The notes under the pieces: generated by a model
What the model was told of the DNA's origin: nothing
The model's input: the letters and a program-made list of their open reading frames with translations, nothing else
The model's database searches: none
Program-made: the position numbers and the translations under genes
Assembly: GCF_016618195.1 (NCBI RefSeq)
Contig: NZ_CP067099.1
Span: 3,782,001 to 3,846,000 of the forward strand
Direction of reading: 5' to 3'
Origin: Providencia manganoxydans
GTDB taxonomy: Bacteria > Pseudomonadota > Gammaproteobacteria > Enterobacterales > Enterobacteriaceae
DNA: 64,000 bases
In this document: piece by piece, positions 44,602-53,819 of the stretch
Position numbering within the stretch: position 1 is the stretch's first letter
Layout of the letters: each line of letters opens with the position of its first letter

Positions 44602-45719
44602 TTTGTAATAACCTCTTGATCATTGTTTGAGTCAGACTCAATAGGAAATTGATTAGCTGGTAATGTCGCTAATGCAGTGAGTAGCCGAATGCAGTCATTC
44701 AGATCATTTAAACTGGCCACTTCGGCAGGTGAATGTGTATACCGACAAGGAATAGATAAACTGGCACAAGGGATACCATCTTGCTCAACTTGAATATAAC
44801 CGGTTTCAGTGATGACTCCTGGGGCAACTTCTCTTTGAACTGGAATTTGATGGTTTATCGCCGTTTTTTCTAATAGCTTGATTAAGCGAACAGGAGTCAC
44901 TAACCCCGCAAGGGTGCCTCTGCCATGATAGTTGAGGCAGGTGATACCCACTCCACCATTAATAACCAGATCAGAGTAATCATTAAGATCGGGAGTATCG
45001 CAAGAAGGGGTGATATCAATACCAATAGCAAGATCGGGCTTAATACGCCTTAGTACAGGCAAGATTCCTCGAATATTAAATTCTTCCTGTACCGATGCAA
45101 CAATATAAACTGCAATATCAAGATCTTTATTATGAATTGCATTTGCTAGACCGAGTAATGCCGTACAGCCCAACCGATCATCTAGTGCTTTGCTGCAAAC
45201 CATTTGATTGCCTAGCTCTTGCGGTGGATTATAGAGGGTAATTGCTGTACCAACCTTCACACCCATTCGCTCAGCATCTGCTTTATCTTTTGCACCAATA
45301 TCAATCCATAGCTGATCAATAGAAGGGGATTGTGTTCTCTCATCGCCTTTGGCAAAGTGATAAGACTTAATACCGATGCAACCCGGTATTGAACCAAACT
45401 CTCCAGCAAGGCGCACAACCGAACCCGACATCGTCACTTGTGCAGGCCCTCCGACACGTTCGAAACGAATAAAACCTGATGGTTCGATTTTTCGAACCAT
45501 AAAGCCAACTTCGTCCATATGTGCAAACACCATTAAACGCATAGCATTAGGTGCTTCGCTGCCATATCGGGCAACTACGTTACCTAATCGGTCCTGCCAA
45601 ACCTCTTTTGCTGTAGTTTTAAAGTGGCTTTTCATCACATTCGCAATAGAAGATTCGTGGCCTGAAATACCATCTAACGTCAATAAAGAAAAGAGTGTAT
45701 CTCGAATAGAAAATACCAT
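44598..45719 (-). CDS. sgcX: M42-family metallopeptidase, SgcX-like
   Basis: 373 residues from ATG 45719 (an earlier ATG at 45773 adds an unlikely leader). Two-metal aminopeptidase family: VFAHMDEVGFMVRKI (metal His and base), ALDDRLGCTALLG, SVQEEFNIRGILP (catalytic Glu pair), GIDITPS, RYTHSPAEVASLNDL. E. coli SgcX is annotated as a putative endoglucanase/aminopeptidase. First gene of this operon. Confidence 0.87.
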   Translation of the reverse strand: MVFSIRDTLFSLLTLDGISGHESSIANVMKSHFKTTAKEVWQDRLGNVVARYGSEAPNAMRLMVFAHMDEVGFMVRKIEPSGFIRFERVGGPAQVTMSGSVVRLAGEFGSIPGCIGIKSYHFAKGDERTQSPSIDQLWIDIGAKDKADAERMGVKVGTAITLYNPPQELGNQMVCSKALDDRLGCTALLGLANAIHNKDLDIAVYIVASVQEEFNIRGILPVLRRIKPDLAIGIDITPSCDTPDLNDYSDLVINGGVGITCLNYHGRGTLAGLVTPVRLIKLLEKTAINHQIPVQREVAPGVITETGYIQVEQDGIPCASLSIPCRYTHSPAEVASLNDLNDCIRLLTALATLPANQFPIESDSNNDQEVITK

Positions 45720-45789
45720 TGGGATGATCCCCTTTTGATGAAAACGACATGAATGTGAGCGATTTATATGCAAAAAACGGCGGGTTTAT

Positions 45790-45805
45790 TGTGATTGAAA
45801 TCACT
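45790..45805 (-). promoter_or_regulatory. CRP-cAMP binding site upstream of the sgc operon
   Basis: TGTGATTGAAATCACT matches the CRP consensus TGTGA-N6-TCACA in nine of ten defined bases. It lies about 78 bp from the sgcX start, a sensible distance for activation of a sugar PTS operon. Confidence 0.7.
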
Positions 45806-45990
45806 TTACAGAGTTTAAATTAACATTTTGAAATAATTATGTGACAAATACGCAACAATTTCGCTCATCACGATTGTTCAGTAGACAAGCAAATTCGGCT
45901 ACAAAGGAGGGGGAATTCATTCAAATAATTCGATATGAATGAACAGGTAAACTTAATTGTCTTTGCGATAGATTCTCACTAAGCTAAATA

Positions 45991-46132
45991 TATACTCTAA
46001 ATAATTCGAGTTTTAAGTAGGCGAAAAGCAAAGATAGATAGGGAGCATAGATAAACTATGTGGCTTGGTGAGCGTAACGTCGTCACTTATACCTCAACAA
46101 AAAACCCTACAACTTGAAGTATGACGACTATA
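45991..46132. repeat. Dispersed repeat, copy 3
   Basis: Ends TATACTCTAAATAATTCGAG and CTACAACTTGAAGTATGACG. The inner part has TAGGGAGCATAGATAAACTA and a GTGAGCGTAACG segment. Confidence 0.85.
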
Positions 46133-46160
46133 AATCTGCTTTCATTACTCGGAGTGTTAT

Positions 46161-46439
46161 ATGCTGAATATTCAATCTGACCATACTAGCTTTTTTATTT
46201 TATCTGACGATAAACAAATCCGTTTGGCTGAAATTACCTTTGTCTATACGGGAGAAGGACTCGCCATTATTGATCATACGATTGTCGATGAGAGCCTAAA
46301 AGGCCAAGGGATTGCCAAACAACTCGTTGCTAAAGTTGTCGAAAGAATGCGAGGTGAGCACCGGAAAATAATTCCACTCTGCCCTTTTGCCAAAGCCATA
46401 TTTGATAGAACGCCTGAGTATAGTGATATTCGCCAATAG
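46161..46439 (+). CDS. yjdJ: GNAT-like acetyltransferase YjdJ
   Basis: 92 residues, short GNAT-type fold with acetyl-CoA loop [20 protein letters not shown] and the conserved [19 protein letters not shown], nearly as in E. coli YjdJ. Substrate unknown. CGGAGTG precedes the ATG. The pirin gene follows 28 bases later. Confidence 0.9.
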   Translation: MLNIQSDHTSFFILSDDKQIRLAEITFVYTGEGLAIIDHTIVDESLKGQGIAKQLVAKVVERMRGEHRKIIPLCPFAKAIFDRTPEYSDIRQ

Positions 46440-46467
46440 CATCTATAAAAAATATAAAGAGGATAAT

Positions 46468-47361
46468 ATGAGCATTCCAACTAATCAGGGTGAACTTAAT
46501 TTCCAGCAAATTAGTGCACGTATTAAAGATGTTGGCGGATTACCTGTTTCCCGAGTTTTACCAACAAAAGAGCGACGCTTAATTGGCGCTTGGTGTTTCC
46601 TCGATCATGCGGGGCCAACTGTCTTTAAAGGTGATTCAGAAGGAATGCGTGTAGCGCCACATCCGCATACTGGATTACAAACATTCACTTGGATGATCGA
46701 AGGCGAAGTGCTTCATCGAGACAGTTTAGGGTGCGAGCAGGTGATCCGTCCCGGACAAGTTAATTTAATGACGGCAGGCAAAGGAATTAGCCACTCAGAA
46801 GATACCTATGGAGAAAGTCATAAACTACATGCAGTTCAGCTATGGATTGCATTACCAGAGACAGTTAAAGATATCCCTCCACGTTTTGACCATTATCCAA
46901 CCTTACCTGAGTGGTCTGTAGGCTCAGCTAAATTCCACTTATTAGTCGGTGAATACGAAACCTACAAGGCACCAACTCTATCTTTTTCATCGCTAATAGG
47001 GCTAGATATCACCACACGAAGTGATGAAGAAATCGTATTATTGCTACGTCCTGAATTTGAATATGGTATTTTTGTTATTGAAGGAAATGCCGTTATTGAA
47101 ACTCAGCACAGCCAAACTAATCAATTAATTTATTTAGGTCAAAATCTAAGTAAAATTACTATAAATCTTTCATCTGGAAGTCATCTTCTTTTATTAGGTG
47201 GAGAGCCATTGCATGAATCGATTTTAATGTGGTGGAATTTCATTGGTCGTACAAAAATAGAAATAGCCACCGCAATAAAAGAATGGAATCAAGGTAGTAC
47301 TCGGTTTGGTAAAGTAATCAATGACGATCGTATCCCTACCCCCTCACCATTAATGCCATAA
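46468..47361 (+). CDS. Pirin-family protein
   Basis: 297 residues from ATG 46468, with AGAGGA upstream; an earlier in-frame ATG at 46387 lies inside yjdJ. Bicupin with iron-binding residues in APHPHTGLQTFTWMIEGEV, GKGISHSE and LHAVQLWIALP. Some pirins are quercetinases or transcription cofactors. Confidence 0.92.
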   Translation: MSIPTNQGELNFQQISARIKDVGGLPVSRVLPTKERRLIGAWCFLDHAGPTVFKGDSEGMRVAPHPHTGLQTFTWMIEGEVLHRDSLGCEQVIRPGQVNLMTAGKGISHSEDTYGESHKLHAVQLWIALPETVKDIPPRFDHYPTLPEWSVGSAKFHLLVGEYETYKAPTLSFSSLIGLDITTRSDEEIVLLLRPEFEYGIFVIEGNAVIETQHSQTNQLIYLGQNLSKITINLSSGSHLLLLGGEPLHESILMWWNFIGRTKIEIATAIKEWNQGSTRFGKVINDDRIPTPSPLMP

Positions 47362-47788
47362 AATAAATCACTCAAGTGGGGAAGACCTACTTGAGTTTTC
47401 AATTGAGTAAAATAAACTAATTAGAGCTACCTTAACGCCCCAAAAGTATAGAATATATTTACTTTTCTAAAAAATAATCAGCAAGAATAATCTTAAAATA
47501 TGACATTCTAATCAATTAAGTTATAATCACTCCTAATTCCAAGCAATATAAATTAAATTATCAATTACAAATTTCTCATTTATTAATACCAATAAATTAA
47601 CATGTCAATTTGAAATTAAATAATATTAACACTTTAATTGTAACGGCATCTTTCAAAAATAATATTTTTTGCATAATATATATTGAAATCAAAAGAAATA
47701 AACATCCTTTAATATCAAGATATGCTTTATATTACCAATGTGATACTGAGTTGCTCATGATTTTTTTTAACTTAAGCATTATTAATAA
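47362..47788. other. AT-rich gap after pirin
   Basis: Holds the terminator at 47370-47400 and otherwise no supported feature; a 60-codon frame in it looks like chance. Confidence 0.55.
47370..47400 (+). terminator. Terminator after pirin gene
   Basis: ACTCAAGT pairs with ACTTGAGT across an 11-base loop, then TTTTC. Confidence 0.75.
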
Positions 47789-48343
47789 TTAGATATCCCA
47801 AATATGGTAAAATCTTTTTACATTACTCGCTGTATAGATAACAGTATGTGAAATGTTTCGATGACCTAAATAATCTTGAATTAAGCGTGTATCGCGCCCT
47901 AAATCCGCTAATGCATAACCACATGAATGACGTAGCATATGTGGGTGCGCATCAATCGAAACCCCAGCTTTTTTTCCATAGGTTTTAATTAATCCGTAAA
48001 CTTGCTGACGAGAAATAGCGCCATTTTTTTGTGATAAAAAAACCCATGGTGAATCTGCCTCTCGCCAATGACGACGTATATTCAGCCATTCATTTAATGC
48101 GTTATATTCTTTTTCAACTAAAGGTTGTGTCGTTGATAAACCACCTTTTAAACGTCTCACATAAAGAACTTTTGAATTAAGATCGATATCTTTCAGAGAT
48201 AAACGACATAATTCACTGACGCGAAACCCATGAATGAAGCACATTAATAACATACAATAATCCCGCTCAGAATAACGTCCTTTTTTAGCTTCACTCAATA
48301 TTGCGTCTATTTCATATCGAGTTAAGAATTTCCTCTGCTTCAT
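47789..48343 (-). CDS. mrpI: FimB/FimE-type tyrosine recombinase MrpI
   Basis: 184 residues from ATG 48343 (MKQRKFLTRYEIDAIL); the frame is open to ATG 48397 but the length matches the family better from 48343. Catalytic residues visible: Arg in HGFRVSELCRLS, His-X-X-Arg in HPHMLRHSCG, His in YLGHRNISH, Tyr in TVIYTAS. MrpI flips the promoter element in front of mrpA and is the only such recombinase in the window. It is divergent from mrpA with the inverted repeats between. Confidence 0.9.
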   Translation of the reverse strand: MKQRKFLTRYEIDAILSEAKKGRYSERDYCMLLMCFIHGFRVSELCRLSLKDIDLNSKVLYVRRLKGGLSTTQPLVEKEYNALNEWLNIRRHWREADSPWVFLSQKNGAISRQQVYGLIKTYGKKAGVSIDAHPHMLRHSCGYALADLGRDTRLIQDYLGHRNISHTVIYTASNVKRFYHIWDI

Positions 48344-48575
48344 AGTATTTATATCCCATTTAAAAGTAATTTCCTGAAATCGCAATGAATCTAACATAGC
48401 AAAACTTTAAAAAAAATAAACTAAAGATTAAATATTAACCAGAAAAAAACACCAAAACACACTACTTCAAAGCTAAAAGTTTAGGATAAATTTGATTATT
48501 TATCTTTACCTATTATGAGTAAAACAGATAAAACCGATCGTCGAATTCTAGTTTTTACATTTAAAATTAACACTT

Positions 48576-48856
48576 TGCACCAAACTGTCCGTATTATTGT
48601 TCCATTATCCAATTAAGTCAAATTCCGTGTTAACTCGTGCCCTCTACCTCATAACGCATTGATACAAAACAATTAATTTTATTTTACTTTATTTACACTC
48701 TAAAAGTGATAGCGGAATAAAAGTTAAGCCTTCCGCGAGTACGCTCCGCACCCGTTAAAAACATAATAAAATAACAATAATTCATCTCAATAAAGTTATT
48801 TATTTCAATAAACATAATTTCATAAAGTTAAAAACTTAATTGGACAATTTGGTGCA
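48576..48856. promoter_or_regulatory. Probable invertible promoter element of the MR/P operon
   Basis: TGCACCAAACTGTCC (48576-48590) and GGACAATTTGGTGCA (48842-48856) are 15-bp inverted repeats with one mismatch, 251 bp apart. In P. mirabilis the mrp switch is about this size. The best promoter-like pair inside is on the minus strand: TTGAGA (48790-48785), 16 bp, TATTAT (48768-48763), pointing away from mrpA, so this copy may be in the OFF orientation. That call is tentative. Confidence 0.8.
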
Positions 48857-49025
48857 TATTGTTCGATTTCTTGTTCATAGAAAATAACTTTACTGACTGT
48901 GATTTCTATTTGATGCATCAAATTCAAACACATTAGAGAAATCAATAAAGAATAAAAACAGCTAATGAATCCGTTGTTTTTATTTAATTTTTATAACGTC
49001 TTTTTATTTAATGGAAATGTATAAA

Positions 49026-49550
49026 ATGAATCTGAATAAAATTGCATTAGTTTTAGGCTTAGGACTTTCAATCGCTGCTGGTGCAGCAAATGCAGCAGAC
49101 CAAGGACATGGCACAGTGACATTTGTTGGCTCCATTATTGATGCACCTTGCTCAATTACTCCTGAAACATCAGAGCAAATCGTTCGCATGGGACAGATTT
49201 CTACAGCAGAATTAAAAGATGGCGGACGTAGTAATTCCCGTGCTTTTAAAATTGCATTAGAAAACTGTACGACTGAAACACTAAAAACAGTACAGACTAC
49301 TTTTACTGGCGCACCAAGCTCCATCGTTGATGGTTCTTTAGCTATCGAAGGTAAAGCGCAAAATGCAGCTATCGTCCTAACTAACGCAGGTGGAAAACAA
49401 ATCAAACTAGGTACGGCATCTGACGCTGTAACCCTAAAAGATGGTAACAATGACCTGAACTTTGCAGCTTATATGCAAGGTAACTCAGCGAATGCAGCAA
49501 CACCAGGCGAATTCAAAGCTATCGCTACCTTCGCTTTAAACTACCAATAA
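49026..49550 (+). CDS. mrpA: Major MR/P fimbrial subunit MrpA
   Basis: 174 residues from ATG 49026 (MNLNKIALVLGLGLSIAAGA); two upstream in-frame ATGs (49011, 49017) are less likely from signal peptide shape. Mature part DQGHGTVTFVGSIIDAPCSI, ALENCTTETL, end AIATFALNYQ. Main building block of the fimbria, transcribed from the invertible element. Confidence 0.92.
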   Translation: MNLNKIALVLGLGLSIAAGAANAADQGHGTVTFVGSIIDAPCSITPETSEQIVRMGQISTAELKDGGRSNSRAFKIALENCTTETLKTVQTTFTGAPSSIVDGSLAIEGKAQNAAIVLTNAGGKQIKLGTASDAVTLKDGNNDLNFAAYMQGNSANAATPGEFKAIATFALNYQ

Positions 49551-49557
49551 CAGTAAA

Positions 49558-49590
49558 AAGGCCTCAACAAGGAAGTATAGGCCTTATTTT
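49558..49590 (+). terminator. Attenuator between mrpA and mrpB
   Basis: AAGGCCT pairs with AGGCCTT across a 14-base loop, then ATTTTAT. Eight bases after the mrpA stop. Confidence 0.75.
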
Positions 49591-49616
49591 ATCGCATGCA
49601 TATATGATGGATAAAG

Positions 49617-49751
49617 ATACTCTAAATAATTTAAGGTTCAGCTAAGTAATAAATAAGTCGCTAAAAATAGCTAAATTTATGCGATTAACATCAACAAATA
49701 TAGCCTCTGTACCTTAACGAAAGTGCAGCAACCTAAAATATAACGAGTATC
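49617..49751. repeat. Dispersed repeat, copy 4, between mrpA and mrpB
   Basis: Ends ATACTCTAAATAATTTAAGG and GCAGCAACCTAAAATATAAC, degenerate inside. Located within the transcribed region of the MR/P operon. Confidence 0.75.
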
Positions 49752-49778
49752 AGTCACTATTTTAAACGGAGTATATCT

Positions 49779-50324
49779 ATGAATCACTTTGGCATTTTAG
49801 CCATGGTGTTTTCAGGAATGATAGCCATCCCTGTAAGTGCGAGTGTTCAAACATACCGAGCAATGCAGGGTGATGGATATGTCGCAGTAGAAGGCTCAAT
49901 TATTGATAGCCCTTGCGCAATTGAGGCAGGGAGCCGTAATCAATCTATTGAATTGAAGACTATCCCCATCAGTCAAATGATACATGATAAACAAGGCCCT
50001 ATTCGCCCATTTTCTATTCGTTTGATTAATTGCGTCCTGACACCATTAACACCGGGCAAACCTGACTGGCAGTCGTTTGAAATTACTTTTGATGGTTCAC
50101 ATGATGGAGATAATTTCCGTTTATTCGGCAAAGCAAAAGGAATTTCGTTAAAAATTACAGACGAACAAGGAAATCATGCATTTCCAGGAAAACCTCTGCC
50201 TGCTCGTAGCATTGAATCAGGTTCAATGACGCTAAATTATGGCATGCGTTTAGTCACAAATAATCAGCGACTTGAGTCAGGGAATTATCAAACCACTGTC
50301 CGTTTCAAAATGGATTATTACTGA
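49779..50324 (+). CDS. mrpB: Minor fimbrial subunit MrpB
   Basis: 181 residues; signal peptide to VSA; DSPCAIEAGSRNQSIELKTI, LINCVLTPLTPG, ending TVRFKMDYY. GGAG lies 7 bases before the ATG. The tyrosine-rich end is the beta-zipper. Presumed terminator/anchor subunit. Confidence 0.87.
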   Translation: MNHFGILAMVFSGMIAIPVSASVQTYRAMQGDGYVAVEGSIIDSPCAIEAGSRNQSIELKTIPISQMIHDKQGPIRPFSIRLINCVLTPLTPGKPDWQSFEITFDGSHDGDNFRLFGKAKGISLKITDEQGNHAFPGKPLPARSIESGSMTLNYGMRLVTNNQRLESGNYQTTVRFKMDYY

Positions 50325-50344
50325 GTTACCGCGAAGGGACTATT

Positions 50345-53023
50345 ATGGCTCTGTTATTAACAAAAACAAATAAAGTCTTAGCTGACTCAACGCGTCATTA
50401 TTTTAATCCTATCGCATTAATGATAATTATTGCGTTCGCACAGCCTAATTCTGTTTTAGCGACTGGAAATATTGAATTTAATACGGATATTCTCGATCTC
50501 AAAGATCGTGAGAATATCGATTTAAGTGAATTTACGCAAGCCGGCTATATTATGCCCGGCACTTACCCATTTTATATCAGCTTAAATAATAATACACTGC
50601 CATCAACTTATGACGTTCCTTATATTGTTTCTGAACAAAATGAGCAAGAAACCGTTCCTTGTTTATCACCTGAGATTATTTCGCAATTAGCATTACGTAA
50701 TGAATGGCAAAAAAAAGCACAATGGTGGCACGATGGACAGTGCTTAAAAATAGATTCTATTACGGGAATGTCAGCACAAGGTTCTCTTGCAACAGAAACG
50801 ATTAATATTACTATTCCGCAAGCCTATCTTGAATATACCGCTGAGAACTGGGATCCACCTTCACGTTGGGATAACGGAATTTCAGGAGCGTTATTTGATT
50901 ATAATATTAATGCTCAAGTTACCGATCATAAAAACTCAAATACCAATCAGCAAATAACAGGTAATGGCGTAATGGGCTTTAACCTTGGCGCATGGCGTTT
51001 TCGTGCAAATTGGCAAGCAAACTATAACGATACCACGGGCCAATCAACTGAACGTAGCTGGGATTGGAGCCAATATTATGCTTATAGAGCTATCTCTGAA
51101 CTGAGTGCAAAATTAACTCTCGGTGAAGAATATTTGCGTTCAGGTATTTTTGACTCATTTCGTTTCCTTGGCGCCAGCTTAGTCTCTGAAGATAACATGC
51201 TAGCCCCGAATTTACGTGGCTATGCACCAGAAGTTAGCGGTGTTGCTAAAACCAATGCCAAAGTGACAATAAGCCAAATGGGACGTGTTATTTATGAAAC
51301 CCAAGTGGCTCCGGGTCCTTTCCGTATTCAAGATTTAAGTGATGCCGTAAACGGTAAACTCAATGTGCGTGTTGAAGAGCAAGATGGTTCTGTTCAAGAA
51401 TTTCAAATGGACACCGCAACCATTCCTTATTTAACTCGTCCTGGTCGCGTGCAATTTAAATTAATTGGTGGCCGCCCAAGTAATATGGATCACCGTACTG
51501 AAGGTCCAGGATTCGCATTAGGTGAATTTTCTTGGGGTGTATCAAATGGTTGGTCGCTCTACGGCGGGCTACTTGGAGCAGGTGACTATAATGCGCTATC
51601 TGTAGGTGTGGGTCGTGACCTCATGATGTTTGGTGCTATTTCATTCGATATCACTGAATCTAGAGCAAAACTACCTTCTGATAATAAAACCTATACTGGC
51701 GGTTCATATCGTCTTAGCTATTCAAAACGCTTTGAACAATATGATAGCCAAGTCACTTTCGCTGGGTATCGGTTCTCTGAGCGCGATTTCATGAATATGA
51801 ACCAATATCTCGATCGACGCTATCGTAATTCAGCACAAGATAATACCAAAGAACTTTATACCATCATGCTGAATAAGCAATTTGTTGCACTTGGTCTGAG
51901 TGCCTACTTTGATTATAGCCATGAAACCTATTGGAATAGACCAAATACCAAGCGCTACAACCTTTCTCTCTCTAAATATTTTGATCTAGGTAAATTCAAA
52001 AATATTAACGTCAGTTTGAATGCCTTTCGTAACCAATATGAAGGTAGAAAGAATGATGATGGTTTATACCTCAACGTTTCCTTGCCAATGGGTGATGCAG
52101 CGACCATTAGCTATAACAGCGTGATCAATAGAACAGGTAACTCCCATACAGTCAGTTACTACGATCGATTAGATGACAGAAATAGCTATCGCCTTGGTAC
52201 AGGTTTAAGTTCACGAGGTAAAGCTACAGCGAACGGTTATTACATCCATTATGGTGATGCAGCGACCGTAACGGGTAACGCCAGCTATGTCGCAGGAGAT
52301 TACTCTTCCGCAGCTCTTTCATTACAAGGCGGTGCAACATTAACGGGTTATGGTGCGGCACTTCACCGTATCAACTTACCGGGAGCGAGCCGAGTTATGG
52401 TGGATACAGAGAATGTTGCTAATGTCCCAATCAAAGGTTTTGGCGCTAACACTCGCACTAACCGATTCGGTAAAGCGGTTATTGCTGATATCAACGATTA
52501 CTACCGTATGAGTACCAGTGTTGACCTGAACAAGCTACCAGATAATGTTGAAGCCGTGAAATCTGTTCAGCAATTTACCGTTACTGAAGGGGCAATTGCC
52601 TATCGTAAATTTGATGTCCTTTCTGGTTTGAAAACGATGGTTCGCTTGGCGCTTGCTGATGGCTCTTATCCGCCATTTGGTGCCTCTATTCTTAATGCTA
52701 AAAAACATGAAGTTGGCATCGTCAATGATAATGGCTCTGTATATCTTTCAGGTATCAATCCAAACGAAATATTGGATGTGAATTGGAATGGGCAGACACA
52801 GTGTCGCATTCAAATCCCACAGAATATTGAAAGTGTCGAGTTTAATTCACTGCTACTACCTTGTGATATGGATCCAAGTGCAACACCTGTAAATACTGCC
52901 ACAGCACCTGTAATCCATAATGTTCAGCCACCAGTGACACCTGTGCAAAACATCATTCCTCGCGAACGCTGGTTACTGACGCGACCCGATATTCAGTATT
53001 CCGCTGACGATGCATCACTGTAA
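50345..53023 (+). CDS. mrpC: Outer-membrane usher MrpC
   Basis: 892 residues, longer at the C-terminus than its two paralogues here: after the last conserved Cys (LLLPCDMDP) a ~50-residue Pro- and Thr-rich tail follows (TPVNTATAPVIHNVQPPVTP). N-terminal FNTDILDLKDRENIDLSEF, then WDPPSRWDNGISGALFDYN, LAPNLRGYAPEVSGVAKTNA, PGPFRIQDLSDAVNGKLNVR, PPFGASILNAKKHEVGIVND. Secretion channel for MR/P fimbriae. Confidence 0.94.
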   Translation: MALLLTKTNKVLADSTRHYFNPIALMIIIAFAQPNSVLATGNIEFNTDILDLKDRENIDLSEFTQAGYIMPGTYPFYISLNNNTLPSTYDVPYIVSEQNEQETVPCLSPEIISQLALRNEWQKKAQWWHDGQCLKIDSITGMSAQGSLATETINITIPQAYLEYTAENWDPPSRWDNGISGALFDYNINAQVTDHKNSNTNQQITGNGVMGFNLGAWRFRANWQANYNDTTGQSTERSWDWSQYYAYRAISELSAKLTLGEEYLRSGIFDSFRFLGASLVSEDNMLAPNLRGYAPEVSGVAKTNAKVTISQMGRVIYETQVAPGPFRIQDLSDAVNGKLNVRVEEQDGSVQEFQMDTATIPYLTRPGRVQFKLIGGRPSNMDHRTEGPGFALGEFSWGVSNGWSLYGGLLGAGDYNALSVGVGRDLMMFGAISFDITESRAKLPSDNKTYTGGSYRLSYSKRFEQYDSQVTFAGYRFSERDFMNMNQYLDRRYRNSAQDNTKELYTIMLNKQFVALGLSAYFDYSHETYWNRPNTKRYNLSLSKYFDLGKFKNINVSLNAFRNQYEGRKNDDGLYLNVSLPMGDAATISYNSVINRTGNSHTVSYYDRLDDRNSYRLGTGLSSRGKATANGYYIHYGDAATVTGNASYVAGDYSSAALSLQGGATLTGYGAALHRINLPGASRVMVDTENVANVPIKGFGANTRTNRFGKAVIADINDYYRMSTSVDLNKLPDNVEAVKSVQQFTVTEGAIAYRKFDVLSGLKTMVRLALADGSYPPFGASILNAKKHEVGIVNDNGSVYLSGINPNEILDVNWNGQTQCRIQIPQNIESVEFNSLLLPCDMDPSATPVNTATAPVIHNVQPPVTPVQNIIPRERWLLTRPDIQYSADDASL

Positions 53024-53054
53024 AGATAAAGCTTAATAAAAAGAGTTAATACAT

Positions 53055-53807
53055 ATGAAAATGAACAATATCGCACTTTTTACCACCACAATGACATTAA
53101 CTGCGGTTCTTTGTAGTGAGGCAAATGCAGCTATCGCTTTAGATAGGACGCGTGTCATTTTTAATGGCAATGAAAAAACGATCAGCCTCAATGTGACCAA
53201 CCAAAACAAAGAGCTTCCTTACCTTGCTCAAGGTTGGATAGAAGATGCTAACGGCACCAAAATCGAATCCCCACTCACGGTCTTGCCACCAGTACAGCGC
53301 GTTGAGGCAGGAGATAAAAGTCAGGTCAAAATTCAATCTCTACCAGACATTACGAAGTTACCACAAGATAGAGAAAGCGTGTTCTATTTTAATTTACGTG
53401 AAATACCCCCTAAAAGCAGCCAACCTAATGTCCTGCAAATCGCACTACAAACGCGTATTAAGTTGTTCTATCGCCCAAAAGCACTCTACGCTTCACGCAG
53501 TGATCTCGATAACCCATGGCAAGAAAAAATCACTCTACAGCGTGTAGGGGATAGTTACCAAATCCATAATCCAACCGCTTACTTTGTAACGATTGTTGAC
53601 GCCGCTAAAGATCTGAAGAGTGACACAGTAGGTAATTTTGAGCCCGTAATGATTTCACCGAAGGGGAATGCCACCCTGCGCGGTAGCGCTAGTATGCTAG
53701 GAACCTCACCTGTACTGACTTATATCAATGATTATGGGGGTCGACCTAAGCTGACATTCAAATGCAGTGGTACCAGCTGTATCGTTGCCTCTTCTTCAGA
53801 TAATTAA
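53055..53807 (+). CDS. mrpD: Periplasmic chaperone MrpD
   Basis: 250 residues, signal peptide to EANA; ALDRTRVIFNGNEKTISLNV, PPVQRVEAGDKSQVKIQSLP, LPQDRESVFYFNLREIPP, YINDYGGRPKLTFKC with a terminal Cys pair. Captures fimbrial subunits for MrpC. Confidence 0.93.
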   Translation: MKMNNIALFTTTMTLTAVLCSEANAAIALDRTRVIFNGNEKTISLNVTNQNKELPYLAQGWIEDANGTKIESPLTVLPPVQRVEAGDKSQVKIQSLPDITKLPQDRESVFYFNLREIPPKSSQPNVLQIALQTRIKLFYRPKALYASRSDLDNPWQEKITLQRVGDSYQIHNPTAYFVTIVDAAKDLKSDTVGNFEPVMISPKGNATLRGSASMLGTSPVLTYINDYGGRPKLTFKCSGTSCIVASSSDN

Positions 53808-53819
53808 TGGTGGATTTTC

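Larger units (their letters stand above)
45720..46160. other. Divergent gap between sgcX and yjdJ
   Basis: Contains the CRP-like site (45790-45805) on the sgcX side and the dispersed repeat copy 3 (45991-46132) on the yjdJ side. No gene seen. Confidence 0.6.

Noticed and set aside
40556..46132. CRISPR array from the repeated sequences
   Set aside because: The repeats are kilobases apart, palindromic and intergenic, without regular spacers.
47610..47792. 60-codon open frame after the pirin gene
   Set aside because: Very AT-rich with repeated Asn/Ile/Lys, no ribosome site and no recognisable feature; likely chance.
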